From a virus, in the IMG/VR virus record IMGVR_UViG_3300008217_000024, positions 1 through 35,735 of that record: a DNA stretch of 35,735 nucleotides; one strand, 5' to 3'. The position numbers were made by a program, and so were the translations under genes. Shown here piece after piece: positions 1 through 9,418 of this stretch (the stretch's first letter is position 1; each line of letters begins with the position of its first letter). The notes under the pieces were generated by a model. That model was not told the origin of the DNA, made no database searches, and was given only the letters and a program-made list of their open reading frames with translations.

Positions 1-798
1 ATTGTAGCCACCTCTGGATTAGATTCTTGGAATGCAGTAAAGGATGATTCCACATTTCAAACATTGTCACAGGAACAGCAGGTTGAATATGCAAAGCAAT
101 TTGACCCTGTTACGACAGGATTACAGGAGATGTATACAAAAAAGAGAGAAAGAACTGATGCTAAGGGCAAAAAAACAATGAGTAGTATAACCTCAGACGA
201 ATTCTATAATGAAAACATAAAAAATTATCCTAAGTGGAATGCACGACAGCAACAAAGGTTTAATGTTTTGCATAATAATTTAACTGCACAAGAATTAAAA
301 GCTGCCAGTAAAAAACTTCAAACAGAAAAAAGGGCTGGTAAGTTCCAAAAACAAGAGGCAAAAGCTTTGGTATATATGAACAATGCTTTTACTCAGGTGG
401 CTCAATTTGCTCCAATATTAGAAGAAATTGCTGGTGACACATCTAAATCTAATCCTGTTATAGAAAAACTATATAACCTTGTAAACAACCCAAACCTGTA
501 TGACTCTCAAAGTTCCTACAGAAAGGAATACCAAGAGGTTTCAAAAACTGTATCTGAATTCGTAAATAGTGTTAATGTGAGTAATATCAGTGCTGATGCT
601 GGAATTGAATATGAATATATTAATCCATTAACTGGAGATGTTACCACAAAAACAATCAGTGGGAAAAGTCCTAAAGAAATAAGAAGAAAGATGTATTCTG
701 TTATTATGAGAGAATATGAACAGATGGCAGAAGAAGTAGGTAGGGCGAGAGCAACTACTCTTGGCGAAGACCCAGACCCATTAAATTTATTTGATTAA
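1..798 (+). CDS. Hypothetical virion-module protein, 5' end outside window
   Basis: The reading frame is open from base 1, so the gene starts upstream of the window; at least 265 residues are visible. A TTG at 64 could serve as a start, but it has no convincing ribosome binding site and the residues before it read as normal protein. The protein is hydrophilic and Lys/Gln/Glu-rich with no signal peptide or membrane segment; a helical stretch of about 60 residues follows the N-terminal third. I do not recognise the family. The stop (TAATG) overlaps the start of the giant polyvalent protein by one base, so the two are probably translationally coupled. This suggests another internal virion or structural protein. 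That role is an inference from position only. Confidence 0.75.
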   Translation: MVATSGLDSWNAVKDDSTFQTLSQEQQVEYAKQFDPVTTGLQEMYTKKRERTDAKGKKTMSSITSDEFYNENIKNYPKWNARQQQRFNVLHNNLTAQELKAASKKLQTEKRAGKFQKQEAKALVYMNNAFTQVAQFAPILEEIAGDTSKSNPVIEKLYNLVNNPNLYDSQSSYRKEYQEVSKTVSEFVNSVNVSNISADAGIEYEYINPLTGDVTTKTISGKSPKEIRRKMYSVIMREYEQMAEEVGRARATTLGEDPDPLNLFD

Positions 799-3700
799 TG
801 TCTGAAGCTCTGTACACTAAATCAGAGTTCTTAGATGCATGGAGAAATAAATACCCCCAATATGCTTCTGTAGACGATAGTCTATTATTTGAAAAAATAA
901 TGGAGAAACATCCTATCTATATGGATAAAATTATTCCAGATGAAGGATTACCAGAGGAATCACTGGAAGAAGTACAGACCCCTGAGCCAGAACCAGAAGA
1001 ACCTGCACTAACCCGGGAGCAGTTCCAACCACAGTTTGAGACAACCCAACAGGATGTTACACAACCATCAAAGTATATAGTTCCCAAGTTACAACAGGAA
1101 GATGAAGAGATAACTGAAAGGATTGTCACGGCTGCACCAGAACCTGAATTAGGAGAGGAGTTGGCTATAACGCCTCCAGAGGTTCCGAGTAAACTTAGTA
1201 TTTTTGCAAAAAATTTAAATAAAGATATAGGTGAATGGAATGAGGCTTTTCGAGAATCATTGGATAACCTTATTACAGGGAGAAAAGCTGCATCAGAGGC
1301 TTGGGAACCTATAACAGAGTTTTATAATCGTTATAGAGATGAAAAAGAAGAGGTTTCAAATAAAGAGGTAGTGGCAAATATTGTTGAAGGTTTAGTAAAG
1401 TTGCCTACATTTCCTGTTTCGATATTAAGAGAAATAGATGAACATACAAAAGGTCGTGTGCATGGGATTGGTGAGTTTTTAAGGTTTTTAGTCGTTGAAA
1501 ATCCCAAAATGGTTGCTGAATTGTGGGAAGCTTCTGGATTAAATCCAATTACTCAAGCAAGAATTGCTCTTGGCGATGAAAATGCTATTGAGCATAAACA
1601 GCAGATTGTTAATAAAGTTGCTCAATACCCAGTGGAATATTATTTCGCACCATTTATTCTTAAAGGTTCAATTAGACAGGTTACTGGTGCGACATTAAAG
1701 CCCAAGCTTGTGAAAACAAGAGCAGGTGAACCCGGATATAGAGTAAGGGTTAAAAAAGAGGGAATTCCAATAGTAAAAACAGCGAAGAATTTAAAAAAGT
1801 TTCTTAAAGAAACGCCCATAGTAAAGATTAAACTAAAACCAAAAGAAAAAGAAGCAATACGACTGGTGGCTGAAAGACTTGCTAAAGATGCCGAAATGAC
1901 TAAATTTTTATATGCAATTTCAGAGGGTCTACCTGCTTATTCAAAATTTACACTTGCAAAAATTCTGAGGGAGAAGCAGAGAATAAGACTACCTATCTGG
2001 GATGCTTTAAATAGAGCGATTGGAAAAGATTTACCTTGGGAAAAGATGGCTAAAGAGCCCGGCAAATATATATACGATGTAAAATCTAAAACAATAATTC
2101 CAATACAAGTAAAAACACCTAAAACAAAAGAGGAAACCAAATTAATAGAGGGAGAAGTTAAGCCAGTTAAGAAACCAGTCGAAAAACCAGTTGAGAAGCC
2201 AGTAAAGCCAGTTAAGGAAGTTAAAAAGCCAGTTGAAAAGCCACCTAAAGTAAAGGTTGAGAAGCAGCCTGAAGTAAAGGTTGAGGTACCTGTTGAAAAA
2301 AGCAAAATAGAAAAGACCAAGCCTACATTAGAAGAAAATAAAGTGCTTGAGATGAAAACTGACTATAAGAGAAATCAGCAATCACAACAGGCTGCTATGA
2401 TGGAATTGGCTGACCCTAATTTGGGAGGAGCCAGAAGACATCAACTTATGGAGAGTATTAAGCAGTCAGATAAAAATTTAACAAGGATTGAGAAGGAAGC
2501 AGACCAGTTTGGTGTAGAACTCCCAACCAAGGTTACATCAACTCAGGCTAAAGAAGAACTGGTTGAGGTTATGCGAGAGCTTGAGGTAGAAAAGGATGTT
2601 GCATATGAGCTGACTGATGAAGCTATGACAGTTCAAGACCAGATTGATGCTGGTAAGGTTGAAGCTGAAGTCGCTTTAGCAGCTTTAGAACTTAGTGGTA
2701 TTAGCAGAAAGGATGCTGATATAGCTGGTGTTAGGGGTTATAATCATAGTGAAACTATTGATGGTGTTAAAAAGGATGTCATGGTCACAACAGCTATGGG
2801 TGACCCCAGTACAGTTATGCATGAGAGGGGTGAGGTTTTTTATCAAAGGCAGGTCAAGTTAGATTCCAAGTTTGATGATTTTATAACAAAGACCAGAAAG
2901 AAGCATTATGAAGATACTGGTGAAATACCGGGAGCTGAGAGTAATCAAGAGTGGGTAGGTAATATGTCTCAGGCATACAGCCTTAGTGATGCTCCCATAA
3001 CTGGATTTAATGCCAGATTCAGGGCAATATTAAAGAAATTCAGGGACTATGGAAGAGCTTTAATGAATAGAGTGAGCCTGTTTAACAGACAGCTCAAGCG
3101 AGGACAAATCTCAAAAGAGCTTCAAGACATATTAAGAAGGGCAACCGAAGAACCACTTCCAAAGAGAGCCAAGGCAAAAAAGAAAGTTGGGAAAGGTAAA
3201 GAAAAAGATATTAAATTAAGTGAGAAGGATAAGTTAAAATATGAAAAACAGAGAACTCAAAAACAAAAAAACAGAAAAAATCTCCAAGAAATCTCAAGAG
3301 AAGCAAAGAATAGAGTCACCATTCAGAATATCGATGCGTTTGACAGCTCCGGAAATTTCAGAAGAGAAGCTGGACTTTCTCGCACAAATCAGCTAGGAAC
3401 TGAGCATACTCCACACATACCGAGCAAGAGTTATTCTGCTCAATTAACAGAAAATAATGCTTCATCCCCTGTATGGAATAAGTTAACAGGGAAAAATTCA
3501 AATAAGGTATTCTTAAAAGCTATAAATAGTGCTGTTAAAGAGATGGGGGAATATGGGGCAAGTGTTGATATTCCAAGCGAAATTTCTGAAGGTTCAAAAC
3601 TTTATTTAACTAAGGATGCTAAAGCTGGATTTATAATTAAACCGGGGGGTTATATTGTATCTGTGTTTAATTCTCCATCAAGTCCTCATGAATATATTAA

Positions 3701-6700
3701 CCATTCATTATTAACAATGGCTGTTCAAGCTGGGGGAAGAAAGCTTGATGCTTTTAATATTTATCTCACTGACATATATGCAAATGCTGGTTTTAAGCCA
3801 GTATCTAAAACTCCATTTGATGTTGAGTTAAAACCTGAAGGTTGGGATTTTGAAGCATTTAAAGAGTGGAATAATGGTAAGCCCGATATATATGCTTATG
3901 TTTACGACCCTAAATTTGATGGGAATTTTAATCCTAAAAATATAAAAGAGTTTAAAAAATATGATGATGTAATTAATTACAGAGATAATAAGTTAAGTGA
4001 AATAATAAGCCCAATTAAAGTTAAAGGATATGAGGTAAAGAAGCTTTCCGACAAAAACCCATCTGAACTCACCCCTACAGAAAAGAAAATGATTAAATTT
4101 TCAAATGAGATGGGTAGAGAGGTGAGAGTAAAAGGAAAGATATACAGTATAGAAAAAGGAAGGCTAAGTCCTGTAGTTCAATTAAATAGAACTGAAGCAA
4201 TGGTCAAGCTGATTGACCTGTTGCTCACAGAAAATCCATATGGTGAGTTAGTAGGCAAGGTTCCGGGCATTGGAAAGTTTTCTAAAAAATGGTGGGGTGA
4301 ACAGTTAGAATATTTAAACAAAGAATCTAAGTTTGAGATGCCTGAGCCAAGTAAAGAACAAAGAGTGTTACAGGACATTTCATTATCAATAACATCTCAG
4401 GGAATGAGTCTTGACCCTAATTGGGACTCGCATATGTATATAATTAACGAATATAACGCAACCGGAAAGTTCCCCTATTATAAACCGGATGGTGTGAATA
4501 TAGACAGACTTGGTGCTGTTGCAAGTTATCAGCTTCCCAAACTTGAAAAACTGATGGAATATTTTGATAATGACCTGTTAGCCATAAAGAATTTTCTATT
4601 AACACCAATGACATTGGGTGACCTTAGAGTGGCAGTTAAAAAAATGGGTCTTGATGTCATCAATCCGGTTGCAACAACTGATAAAAGAACATTTAAGATT
4701 GTGAATCCAAATACTCTTGAGGGTGTTTATGGTGGAAAAAGTGTAGATAGCGAAGCATTCGGGATGCATATCTTCGGGATTAAGGTGGGAGAGATGTATG
4801 GAGCTTTGAATGGTGTAAATGCCACATTTCCACTTGATTTATGGTACGCAAGATTAGAATCTATTGCCACTGGTCAAACTATACTTAAATTAAATGAGGG
4901 AAAATATAAGCTTGACGATACACCTAGAAACAGGACATCTGTTAAAAGAGCTGTAGAGATAACAGCAAAAGAATATGGGTTAAGCAATCTTGAACAACAT
5001 TCATTTACATGGGTTCAAATGAAAGCACTGTTTGATAACAGAGATGCCTATGATTATTTACAACGAGTATTACAAAGGAAGGAAAAATATGAGCATTTTA
5101 CCACATCCAAAGATTATAGAAGCCTTGGCAAAGATGACAAGAGAAGGGCGTTTGCCCAATATGAAGTCTTATCAAAAGAGTCTAAAAAGGAATTTAGATA
5201 CAATCCTGAAAAAGACCCCCCAAAGCCGAAAATCCGAATTAAAGGGTACGAAGTAAAAAAAATAAAGCCCGATAAAAAGAAGCTCAAAGAAGAACTAGAA
5301 AAGAAGAAGAAAAAAGAGGTAAAATTAATTGACGAGGAAAGACTCAAGCTCGTCAAAGAGGGTCTGCCTGAATTAGCCAGAAACCAAATATATGGAAGAG
5401 CATCTGCCAACCTTGAAATAAACCTTACAGCAGACCAGATTGTAAGGGAATCAAACAGAATAGCCAGAGAATGGAACACACTTACAGATGATGTTGTATC
5501 TGGCGACCAAATTAGGGAACTCCTTTCTTTTGTAAGGGAGAAAACAGAGATACCTGAAGGCATAGGTTTGGATAAACTAAGAGAACTTCAGTTAAACCCA
5601 CAAATGGTTGAAATTTTACAGCCATTATCTGATATTGTGAGTGGATATTTTTCAGATATGTGGAAAACAGTCTCAAAGATGAAGCCTGAACTTGCTGATT
5701 ACGAGGTTAGAAATTATATAACTCATATTTGGGACATCCCAAAAAATGTAAATGTTGACAAGGTTAGTAATTGGTTTAAAACGAAATCCAAGTTTCTAAA
5801 TAAAAGACATATTCATACATTAATAGAGGGTATGACAAAGTTTGGATTGAAGCCTAAAGTATTAAAAGCCGATGAGATAATGACAATCTATGGGTCTGAG
5901 ATAAGTCAGGCTTTATATAATGAGAAGCTGGTAAAAGACATAAAACAACTCCAGAAAGATATTGGAGTGAAGTTTATTGTAAAGCAAAGCCAGTTTAAGG
6001 ATGGTGTAATTCCATCCGGGTGGAGGAAGATAGACCACCCAGCATTAAATCTGCCAATATCAAAAACACAAAAGGTTCCAGTGTATGTACCTGAGCCTAT
6101 AGCAAGGGATTTAAGAACAATATTTGATATTAGACCAGAGCCAAGCCAGAGTAGGGTGATTAATGCTCTTAAAAACATTTCTGCTTGGACAAAATATTCT
6201 GTTTTACAAGCATCATTTTTCCACCATATAGCACTTACAGAAGCTGGATTGGCAGTGATTGGTTATAGAGTGGCTGTACCACCAAAAGGTATAAAGGGGA
6301 TTGGTGAAATATTTAATTCTCCTCTTGGGGGATACATTCCGATGGGACTACTGCAAGGGAAAAATTTTGCAGCTGAGAATCCAGAATTAGCAAGACACGC
6401 AGTTGCTATGGGAGTCCAGATAGGTAAATCCCACGATATTAATTTTAATTTAATTGAAAATACTTTTAGGAAACTATCTGTTAAAACTAAAAACATCCCC
6501 ATTGCTAAAGAAATAGCATCGTTTTTAGAGGGTTTTAATACCAGATGGCAAAACGCACTTTGGGACTGGCTACATGATGGATATAAAATATTAGCTTTTG
6601 AAAAATGGACAGGTGAGATTCCATCAGACCCAGCTCTTATGAAAAAGAGATATGGTTCAACTGATAGGGTTAAGGTTGAAAGGGAGATAGCTAATTTGGT

Positions 6701-7973
6701 AAATCAATCATTTGGAGGACACCACTTTCAGGCATTAATGATGTCTCCAAGAATGATAGATATTATGAAACAAATTTTATTAAGTCCAGATTGGCAGTTT
6801 TCTACTATAGGACAGGCTATGGCTCCATTTAGAAGACCATCTTCTAAAAAGAAGGGCATATTTGGGATGTACCCAGAAACAGCCGGGAAAACAAGAGGAC
6901 GATTAGGACGAAGATTTTGGGCATATGCTACACTTATAAATTTACTTGGTTTTAGTATGCTTAACTATGCGTACAGAAGGAAAGATGAAGAAGATAACCC
7001 AGAATTTTATCCAGATAGAGATAAGGCATACAGACACGATAAGAAGATGTGGGATGAGGTTATAGAAGCTTTTAATACTGGCGAAACATCAAAAGCTGCA
7101 AGAGTGGGTATTGAATTATTATATGATTATTCTATGCTGGGTAATCCACCGGGACATAAGACACATTTATTCATTGGCAGATATGAGGATGGTACTGAGA
7201 GATATTTAAGATGGGGTAAACAGTTTAGGGAATTCCCAGAACTATTTCTGAGCTGGAGAGGGTTTGATGTTCCACAAGCTGCTATTGATAAAATGACCGG
7301 AAAGTTACATCCAGCAGCACAAGCATTATTCAATGCCCTTTATGGTCATACAATAACTGGCTATGAAGATTGGGATATAAAAGATTCTAAGAATCTATTT
7401 AGTGTAATACCGAGATTAAAAGCCCTATCAAAAGCAGTTCTGCCTTTCAGTACTCAAAGTTTAATTGATATGGAGAAAGAATGGGAACTAACAAACATAT
7501 TCTTCCCGGTGTCCAAGGGTATGACACCATATGGGGTTGGTAAAAGATTTGAAATTGCTGTATCTGATTTAGCTTCTGACGATAAAAAGATTCTGGGTAA
7601 CGAGAATTACTTCTTGGAAGTGTGGATGGGGGCTATCAGAAATGGAATAGAACCATTACCTATATTAGAAAGGTCTATAAGAAATGTTGAGTCAAGAGCA
7701 AATAGGGAGCTAAAAAAAGGACTAAACACCCTGCCAAAAGTGGAACAAAAAATAGAAGATATAACAGAACAGATGAAAACTGCTGATAAAGAAGAAAAAA
7801 TAAAGCTAATATTTAATCTGGAAAGTTTACAAAAACTCAAGAATAAACAAATAGAAAAGAATGCTAAACTTGTTGAATCTATTCCAGCCATTGGAGAGGC
7901 AATGAATTTGATAATGGAATATCGTCTTGAACAGAATCTTCCTCCTGCTGGTATGAAGCTTAAAGAGGAATAA
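798..7973 (+). CDS. Giant polyvalent (probable internal virion) protein, 2391 aa
   Basis: Very long multi-domain phage protein of the large polyvalent protein type. The N-terminus (residues 8-40, AWRNKYPQYASVDDS) resembles the short motif that opens many phage internal virion proteins. A Pro/Glu-rich linker follows, then a Lys-Pro-Val-Glu repeat tract near residues 450-510. Around residue 675 there is an HERGE segment in a zincin-like context, but the second histidine of HExxH is missing, so protease activity is doubtful. Residues ~860-1060 form a compact domain (GGRKLDAFNIYL..YANAGFKPV) of a type seen in other polyvalent proteins. Lys-rich linkers separate further domains. The C-terminal third contains ISAWTKYSVLQASFFHH and WAYATLINLLGFSML segments typical of LPD regions. 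No signal peptide is seen. The likely role is ejection into the host with DNA and early host takeover. Family assignment is by resemblance; individual enzymatic activities are not established. Confidence 0.8.
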   Translation: MSEALYTKSEFLDAWRNKYPQYASVDDSLLFEKIMEKHPIYMDKIIPDEGLPEESLEEVQTPEPEPEEPALTREQFQPQFETTQQDVTQPSKYIVPKLQQEDEEITERIVTAAPEPELGEELAITPPEVPSKLSIFAKNLNKDIGEWNEAFRESLDNLITGRKAASEAWEPITEFYNRYRDEKEEVSNKEVVANIVEGLVKLPTFPVSILREIDEHTKGRVHGIGEFLRFLVVENPKMVAELWEASGLNPITQARIALGDENAIEHKQQIVNKVAQYPVEYYFAPFILKGSIRQVTGATLKPKLVKTRAGEPGYRVRVKKEGIPIVKTAKNLKKFLKETPIVKIKLKPKEKEAIRLVAERLAKDAEMTKFLYAISEGLPAYSKFTLAKILREKQRIRLPIWDALNRAIGKDLPWEKMAKEPGKYIYDVKSKTIIPIQVKTPKTKEETKLIEGEVKPVKKPVEKPVEKPVKPVKEVKKPVEKPPKVKVEKQPEVKVEVPVEKSKIEKTKPTLEENKVLEMKTDYKRNQQSQQAAMMELADPNLGGARRHQLMESIKQSDKNLTRIEKEADQFGVELPTKVTSTQAKEELVEVMRELEVEKDVAYELTDEAMTVQDQIDAGKVEAEVALAALELSGISRKDADIAGVRGYNHSETIDGVKKDVMVTTAMGDPSTVMHERGEVFYQRQVKLDSKFDDFITKTRKKHYEDTGEIPGAESNQEWVGNMSQAYSLSDAPITGFNARFRAILKKFRDYGRALMNRVSLFNRQLKRGQISKELQDILRRATEEPLPKRAKAKKKVGKGKEKDIKLSEKDKLKYEKQRTQKQKNRKNLQEISREAKNRVTIQNIDAFDSSGNFRREAGLSRTNQLGTEHTPHIPSKSYSAQLTENNASSPVWNKLTGKNSNKVFLKAINSAVKEMGEYGASVDIPSEISEGSKLYLTKDAKAGFIIKPGGYIVSVFNSPSSPHEYINHSLLTMAVQAGGRKLDAFNIYLTDIYANAGFKPVSKTPFDVELKPEGWDFEAFKEWNNGKPDIYAYVYDPKFDGNFNPKNIKEFKKYDDVINYRDNKLSEIISPIKVKGYEVKKLSDKNPSELTPTEKKMIKFSNEMGREVRVKGKIYSIEKGRLSPVVQLNRTEAMVKLIDLLLTENPYGELVGKVPGIGKFSKKWWGEQLEYLNKESKFEMPEPSKEQRVLQDISLSITSQGMSLDPNWDSHMYIINEYNATGKFPYYKPDGVNIDRLGAVASYQLPKLEKLMEYFDNDLLAIKNFLLTPMTLGDLRVAVKKMGLDVINPVATTDKRTFKIVNPNTLEGVYGGKSVDSEAFGMHIFGIKVGEMYGALNGVNATFPLDLWYARLESIATGQTILKLNEGKYKLDDTPRNRTSVKRAVEITAKEYGLSNLEQHSFTWVQMKALFDNRDAYDYLQRVLQRKEKYEHFTTSKDYRSLGKDDKRRAFAQYEVLSKESKKEFRYNPEKDPPKPKIRIKGYEVKKIKPDKKKLKEELEKKKKKEVKLIDEERLKLVKEGLPELARNQIYGRASANLEINLTADQIVRESNRIAREWNTLTDDVVSGDQIRELLSFVREKTEIPEGIGLDKLRELQLNPQMVEILQPLSDIVSGYFSDMWKTVSKMKPELADYEVRNYITHIWDIPKNVNVDKVSNWFKTKSKFLNKRHIHTLIEGMTKFGLKPKVLKADEIMTIYGSEISQALYNEKLVKDIKQLQKDIGVKFIVKQSQFKDGVIPSGWRKIDHPALNLPISKTQKVPVYVPEPIARDLRTIFDIRPEPSQSRVINALKNISAWTKYSVLQASFFHHIALTEAGLAVIGYRVAVPPKGIKGIGEIFNSPLGGYIPMGLLQGKNFAAENPELARHAVAMGVQIGKSHDINFNLIENTFRKLSVKTKNIPIAKEIASFLEGFNTRWQNALWDWLHDGYKILAFEKWTGEIPSDPALMKKRYGSTDRVKVEREIANLVNQSFGGHHFQALMMSPRMIDIMKQILLSPDWQFSTIGQAMAPFRRPSSKKKGIFGMYPETAGKTRGRLGRRFWAYATLINLLGFSMLNYAYRRKDEEDNPEFYPDRDKAYRHDKKMWDEVIEAFNTGETSKAARVGIELLYDYSMLGNPPGHKTHLFIGRYEDGTERYLRWGKQFREFPELFLSWRGFDVPQAAIDKMTGKLHPAAQALFNALYGHTITGYEDWDIKDSKNLFSVIPRLKALSKAVLPFSTQSLIDMEKEWELTNIFFPVSKGMTPYGVGKRFEIAVSDLASDDKKILGNENYFLEVWMGAIRNGIEPLPILERSIRNVESRANRELKKGLNTLPKVEQKIEDITEQMKTADKEEKIKLIFNLESLQKLKNKQIEKNAKLVESIPAIGEAMNLIMEYRLEQNLPPAGMKLKEE

Positions 7974-7979
7974 TAACTC

Positions 7980-8378
7980 ATGCCCTCGCCCCGAAATTCC
8001 ACCACAAGGGTTGGCAAAATTGGGGAATCACTTGTAATTGCTGACCTTTTAAAAAAAGGATATGATGTATACACTCCGGTTGATGATACTGGGATTGATT
8101 TTGTTGTCCACAATGGGAAGAAGTTTAAACCAGTTCAAGTGAAATATCATAACTGGACTCCGATACATACATCTATTATTGTATATTTAAAAAAAAGCAG
8201 ACAGAGATTGGCTGAGGTTATTGCAGTCCCGGTTGAGAAGAAACATTGTGTATGTTACTTCGATTTAAAAAAAATAAAGTGTCAGACATCTTTTCATATT
8301 GCTCTTGACCCTGCAACAACTAATCAAAAGAAGCTCAGGAGGTGGTATTATGACTATATGGAGTTTCCTTGGGTTTAG
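7980..8378 (+). CDS. PD-(D/E)XK nuclease-like protein, 132 aa
   Basis: Small protein with the layout of PD-(D/E)XK endonucleases related to archaeal Holliday junction resolvases and PDDEXK_5 proteins. The sequence shows GKIGE with Glu16 in the first helix, TGIDFVV with Asp40 on the first core strand, and PVQVKYHN with Gln53-x-Lys55 as the catalytic Q-x-K. The length matches the family. GAGG lies about 12 bases before the ATG, at the end of the preceding gene. The gene closes the plus-strand virion module and converges with the minus-strand DnaC-like gene, with a four-base overlap of the two stops. Possible roles are junction resolution, packaging-linked cleavage, or host DNA degradation; the sequence does not choose between them. 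Confidence 0.75.
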   Translation: MPSPRNSTTRVGKIGESLVIADLLKKGYDVYTPVDDTGIDFVVHNGKKFKPVQVKYHNWTPIHTSIIVYLKKSRQRLAEVIAVPVEKKHCVCYFDLKKIKCQTSFHIALDPATTNQKKLRRWYYDYMEFPWV

Positions 8379-8938
8379 CCTTTAACAACTTTTCTCTTTT
8401 CACTGCGAAAGCTGTGTTTTTTAAATACCATAACTGTGAACATTTCTTCTAATCTGTCTAGAACCCTTGAACCATATAAGTTATATAACCCCTTCTGGTC
8501 TAAGTTTGTGGTAATGATTGTATTACTAACCCGGTTCAGGTTTATCAAATCATACCTTCTTTCAAGATAGGTTCCTATATACTCACGAGCTGAAGTTGTA
8601 CTGGGCTTCTCATTCCCAAGGTCATCAAACACAAGCTTGGGAGCTTTAATTGCATTTTCATTCTTTTTAATAATCCAGTTGGAACCAAAATTACTATCCT
8701 TCAGGTTGTCTAAATAGTTCCAGTACAGCTCTCTTGCTTTTATAAAGCTATACTCATTGTGGTTCTTATGGTGGGTCGCAGATGATTTATATATTATTCT
8801 TGCTAACTCTGTTTTACCACATCCGGCTTTACCAAGGAAAAGATAATGAAAAGACTTATCATCCTTAAAATCTTCCCTGATTGTCTTAATTATATTGGGA
8901 TTGTTCTCTTTGTAGTAACTCGGTAGTATTAACTTCAT
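8375..8938 (-). CDS. DnaC/IstB-like AAA+ ATPase, helicase loader
   Basis: AAA+ ATPase of the DnaC/DnaI/IstB type, predicted to load a replicative helicase onto phage or host origins. Walker A is GKAGCGKT (residues 36-43) and Walker B is LVFDDLG (102-108). A GSRVLDRLEEM segment near residue 160 matches the sensor/arginine-rich stretch of DnaC (GxRxxDRL). At 187 residues it is shorter than E. coli DnaC and lacks a clear N-terminal helicase-binding domain, so its partner may differ. The ATG overlaps the end of the rusA-like gene by 53 bases, giving tight coupling with the recombination genes. It is the last gene of the minus-strand operon. Confidence 0.8.
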   Translation of the reverse strand: MKLILPSYYKENNPNIIKTIREDFKDDKSFHYLFLGKAGCGKTELARIIYKSSATHHKNHNEYSFIKARELYWNYLDNLKDSNFGSNWIIKKNENAIKAPKLVFDDLGNEKPSTTSAREYIGTYLERRYDLINLNRVSNTIITTNLDQKGLYNLYGSRVLDRLEEMFTVMVFKKHSFRSEKRKVVKG

Positions 8939-9338
8939 GTCTCTCTCTTATGGTTATTTCTGTTTTAGGCTCTAAGCTGTATTGCTTAATGCAAGTCAGC
9001 CATACAATCTGTCTATCATCATTGTATATAATATCATTCATGGAATCTAAGTAAATTTTAGCTATATTATCAATATCAGGCTTAGTGGTATGCCAGAGTG
9101 GTGCGTTATCCTTCAAAATCCCTGCGTATTTGCCTGTTCTAAGCCACTTTTTAGGATAAGGAAGGTGGAAGTATAGCTGAATAAAGATATCTCCTTTAAG
9201 TGGTAGCTTAGGGGCATATTTTTGAAGTCCTTCTTTTATCAGTTTTTTATCCTTGGAGCTGGGGTCGTAAACAAATCCCCTACCAAACTTGTGTCTCTTT
9301 TGATTTTTAGGTTTACCCGGCAGTGTAATATTAATCAA
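8886..9338 (-). CDS. rusA: RusA-family Holliday junction resolvase
   Basis: RusA-type crossover junction endodeoxyribonuclease, which cuts four-way DNA junctions made during phage recombination and replication. The family's acidic site is visible: KPDIDN (residues 86-91, Asp88 and Asp90), followed by NDDRQI (106-111) with the third catalytic Asp. Length (150 aa) is typical. The start is TTG at 9336-9338, and no AGGAG site precedes it. Instead a strong GC-rich stem sits directly upstream (9341-9398), so translation may be controlled. It lies downstream of recT and yqaJ-like genes and upstream of the DnaC-like gene, forming a recombination cluster. Confidence 0.88.
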   Translation of the reverse strand: MINITLPGKPKNQKRHKFGRGFVYDPSSKDKKLIKEGLQKYAPKLPLKGDIFIQLYFHLPYPKKWLRTGKYAGILKDNAPLWHTTKPDIDNIAKIYLDSMNDIIYNDDRQIVWLTCIKQYSLEPKTEITIRERHEVNTTELLQREQSQYN

Positions 9339-9340
9339 TG

Positions 9341-9398
9341 GTATCCGGGGGGCAAATGGGGGTGTTTGTGGGTTTTTGTGAAGAATGCCCCCCGGTAC
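9341..9398 (-). promoter_or_regulatory. Strong GC-rich stem-loop in the recT-rusA gap
   Basis: CCGGGGGGCA at 9345-9354 pairs with TGCCCCCCGG at 9386-9395. Three more pairs (GTA/TAC) form beyond a one-base bulge, giving about 13 bp around a 31-base loop. There is no T-run on either strand after it, so it is not an ordinary intrinsic terminator. On the minus transcript it occupies the whole leader of the rusA-like gene, which has a TTG start and no visible AGGAG. Possible roles are translational control of rusA or protection of the recT mRNA 3' end; both are inferences. Confidence 0.6.
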
Positions 9399-9418
9399 TT
9401 AACACAGGAGTAACCATG

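Noticed and set aside
1937-2320. Long antisense reading frames under the giant gene (for example 127 aa here, 149 aa at 5114-5563)
   Set aside because: Shadow frames of a clearly coding plus-strand gene; low-complexity Ser/Phe/Thr translations caused by the Lys/Pro/Val-rich sense strand.
5032-5256. 74-residue plus-strand frame within the giant gene
   Set aside because: Overlaps the well-supported longer frame with no independent ribosome binding site or recognisable product.
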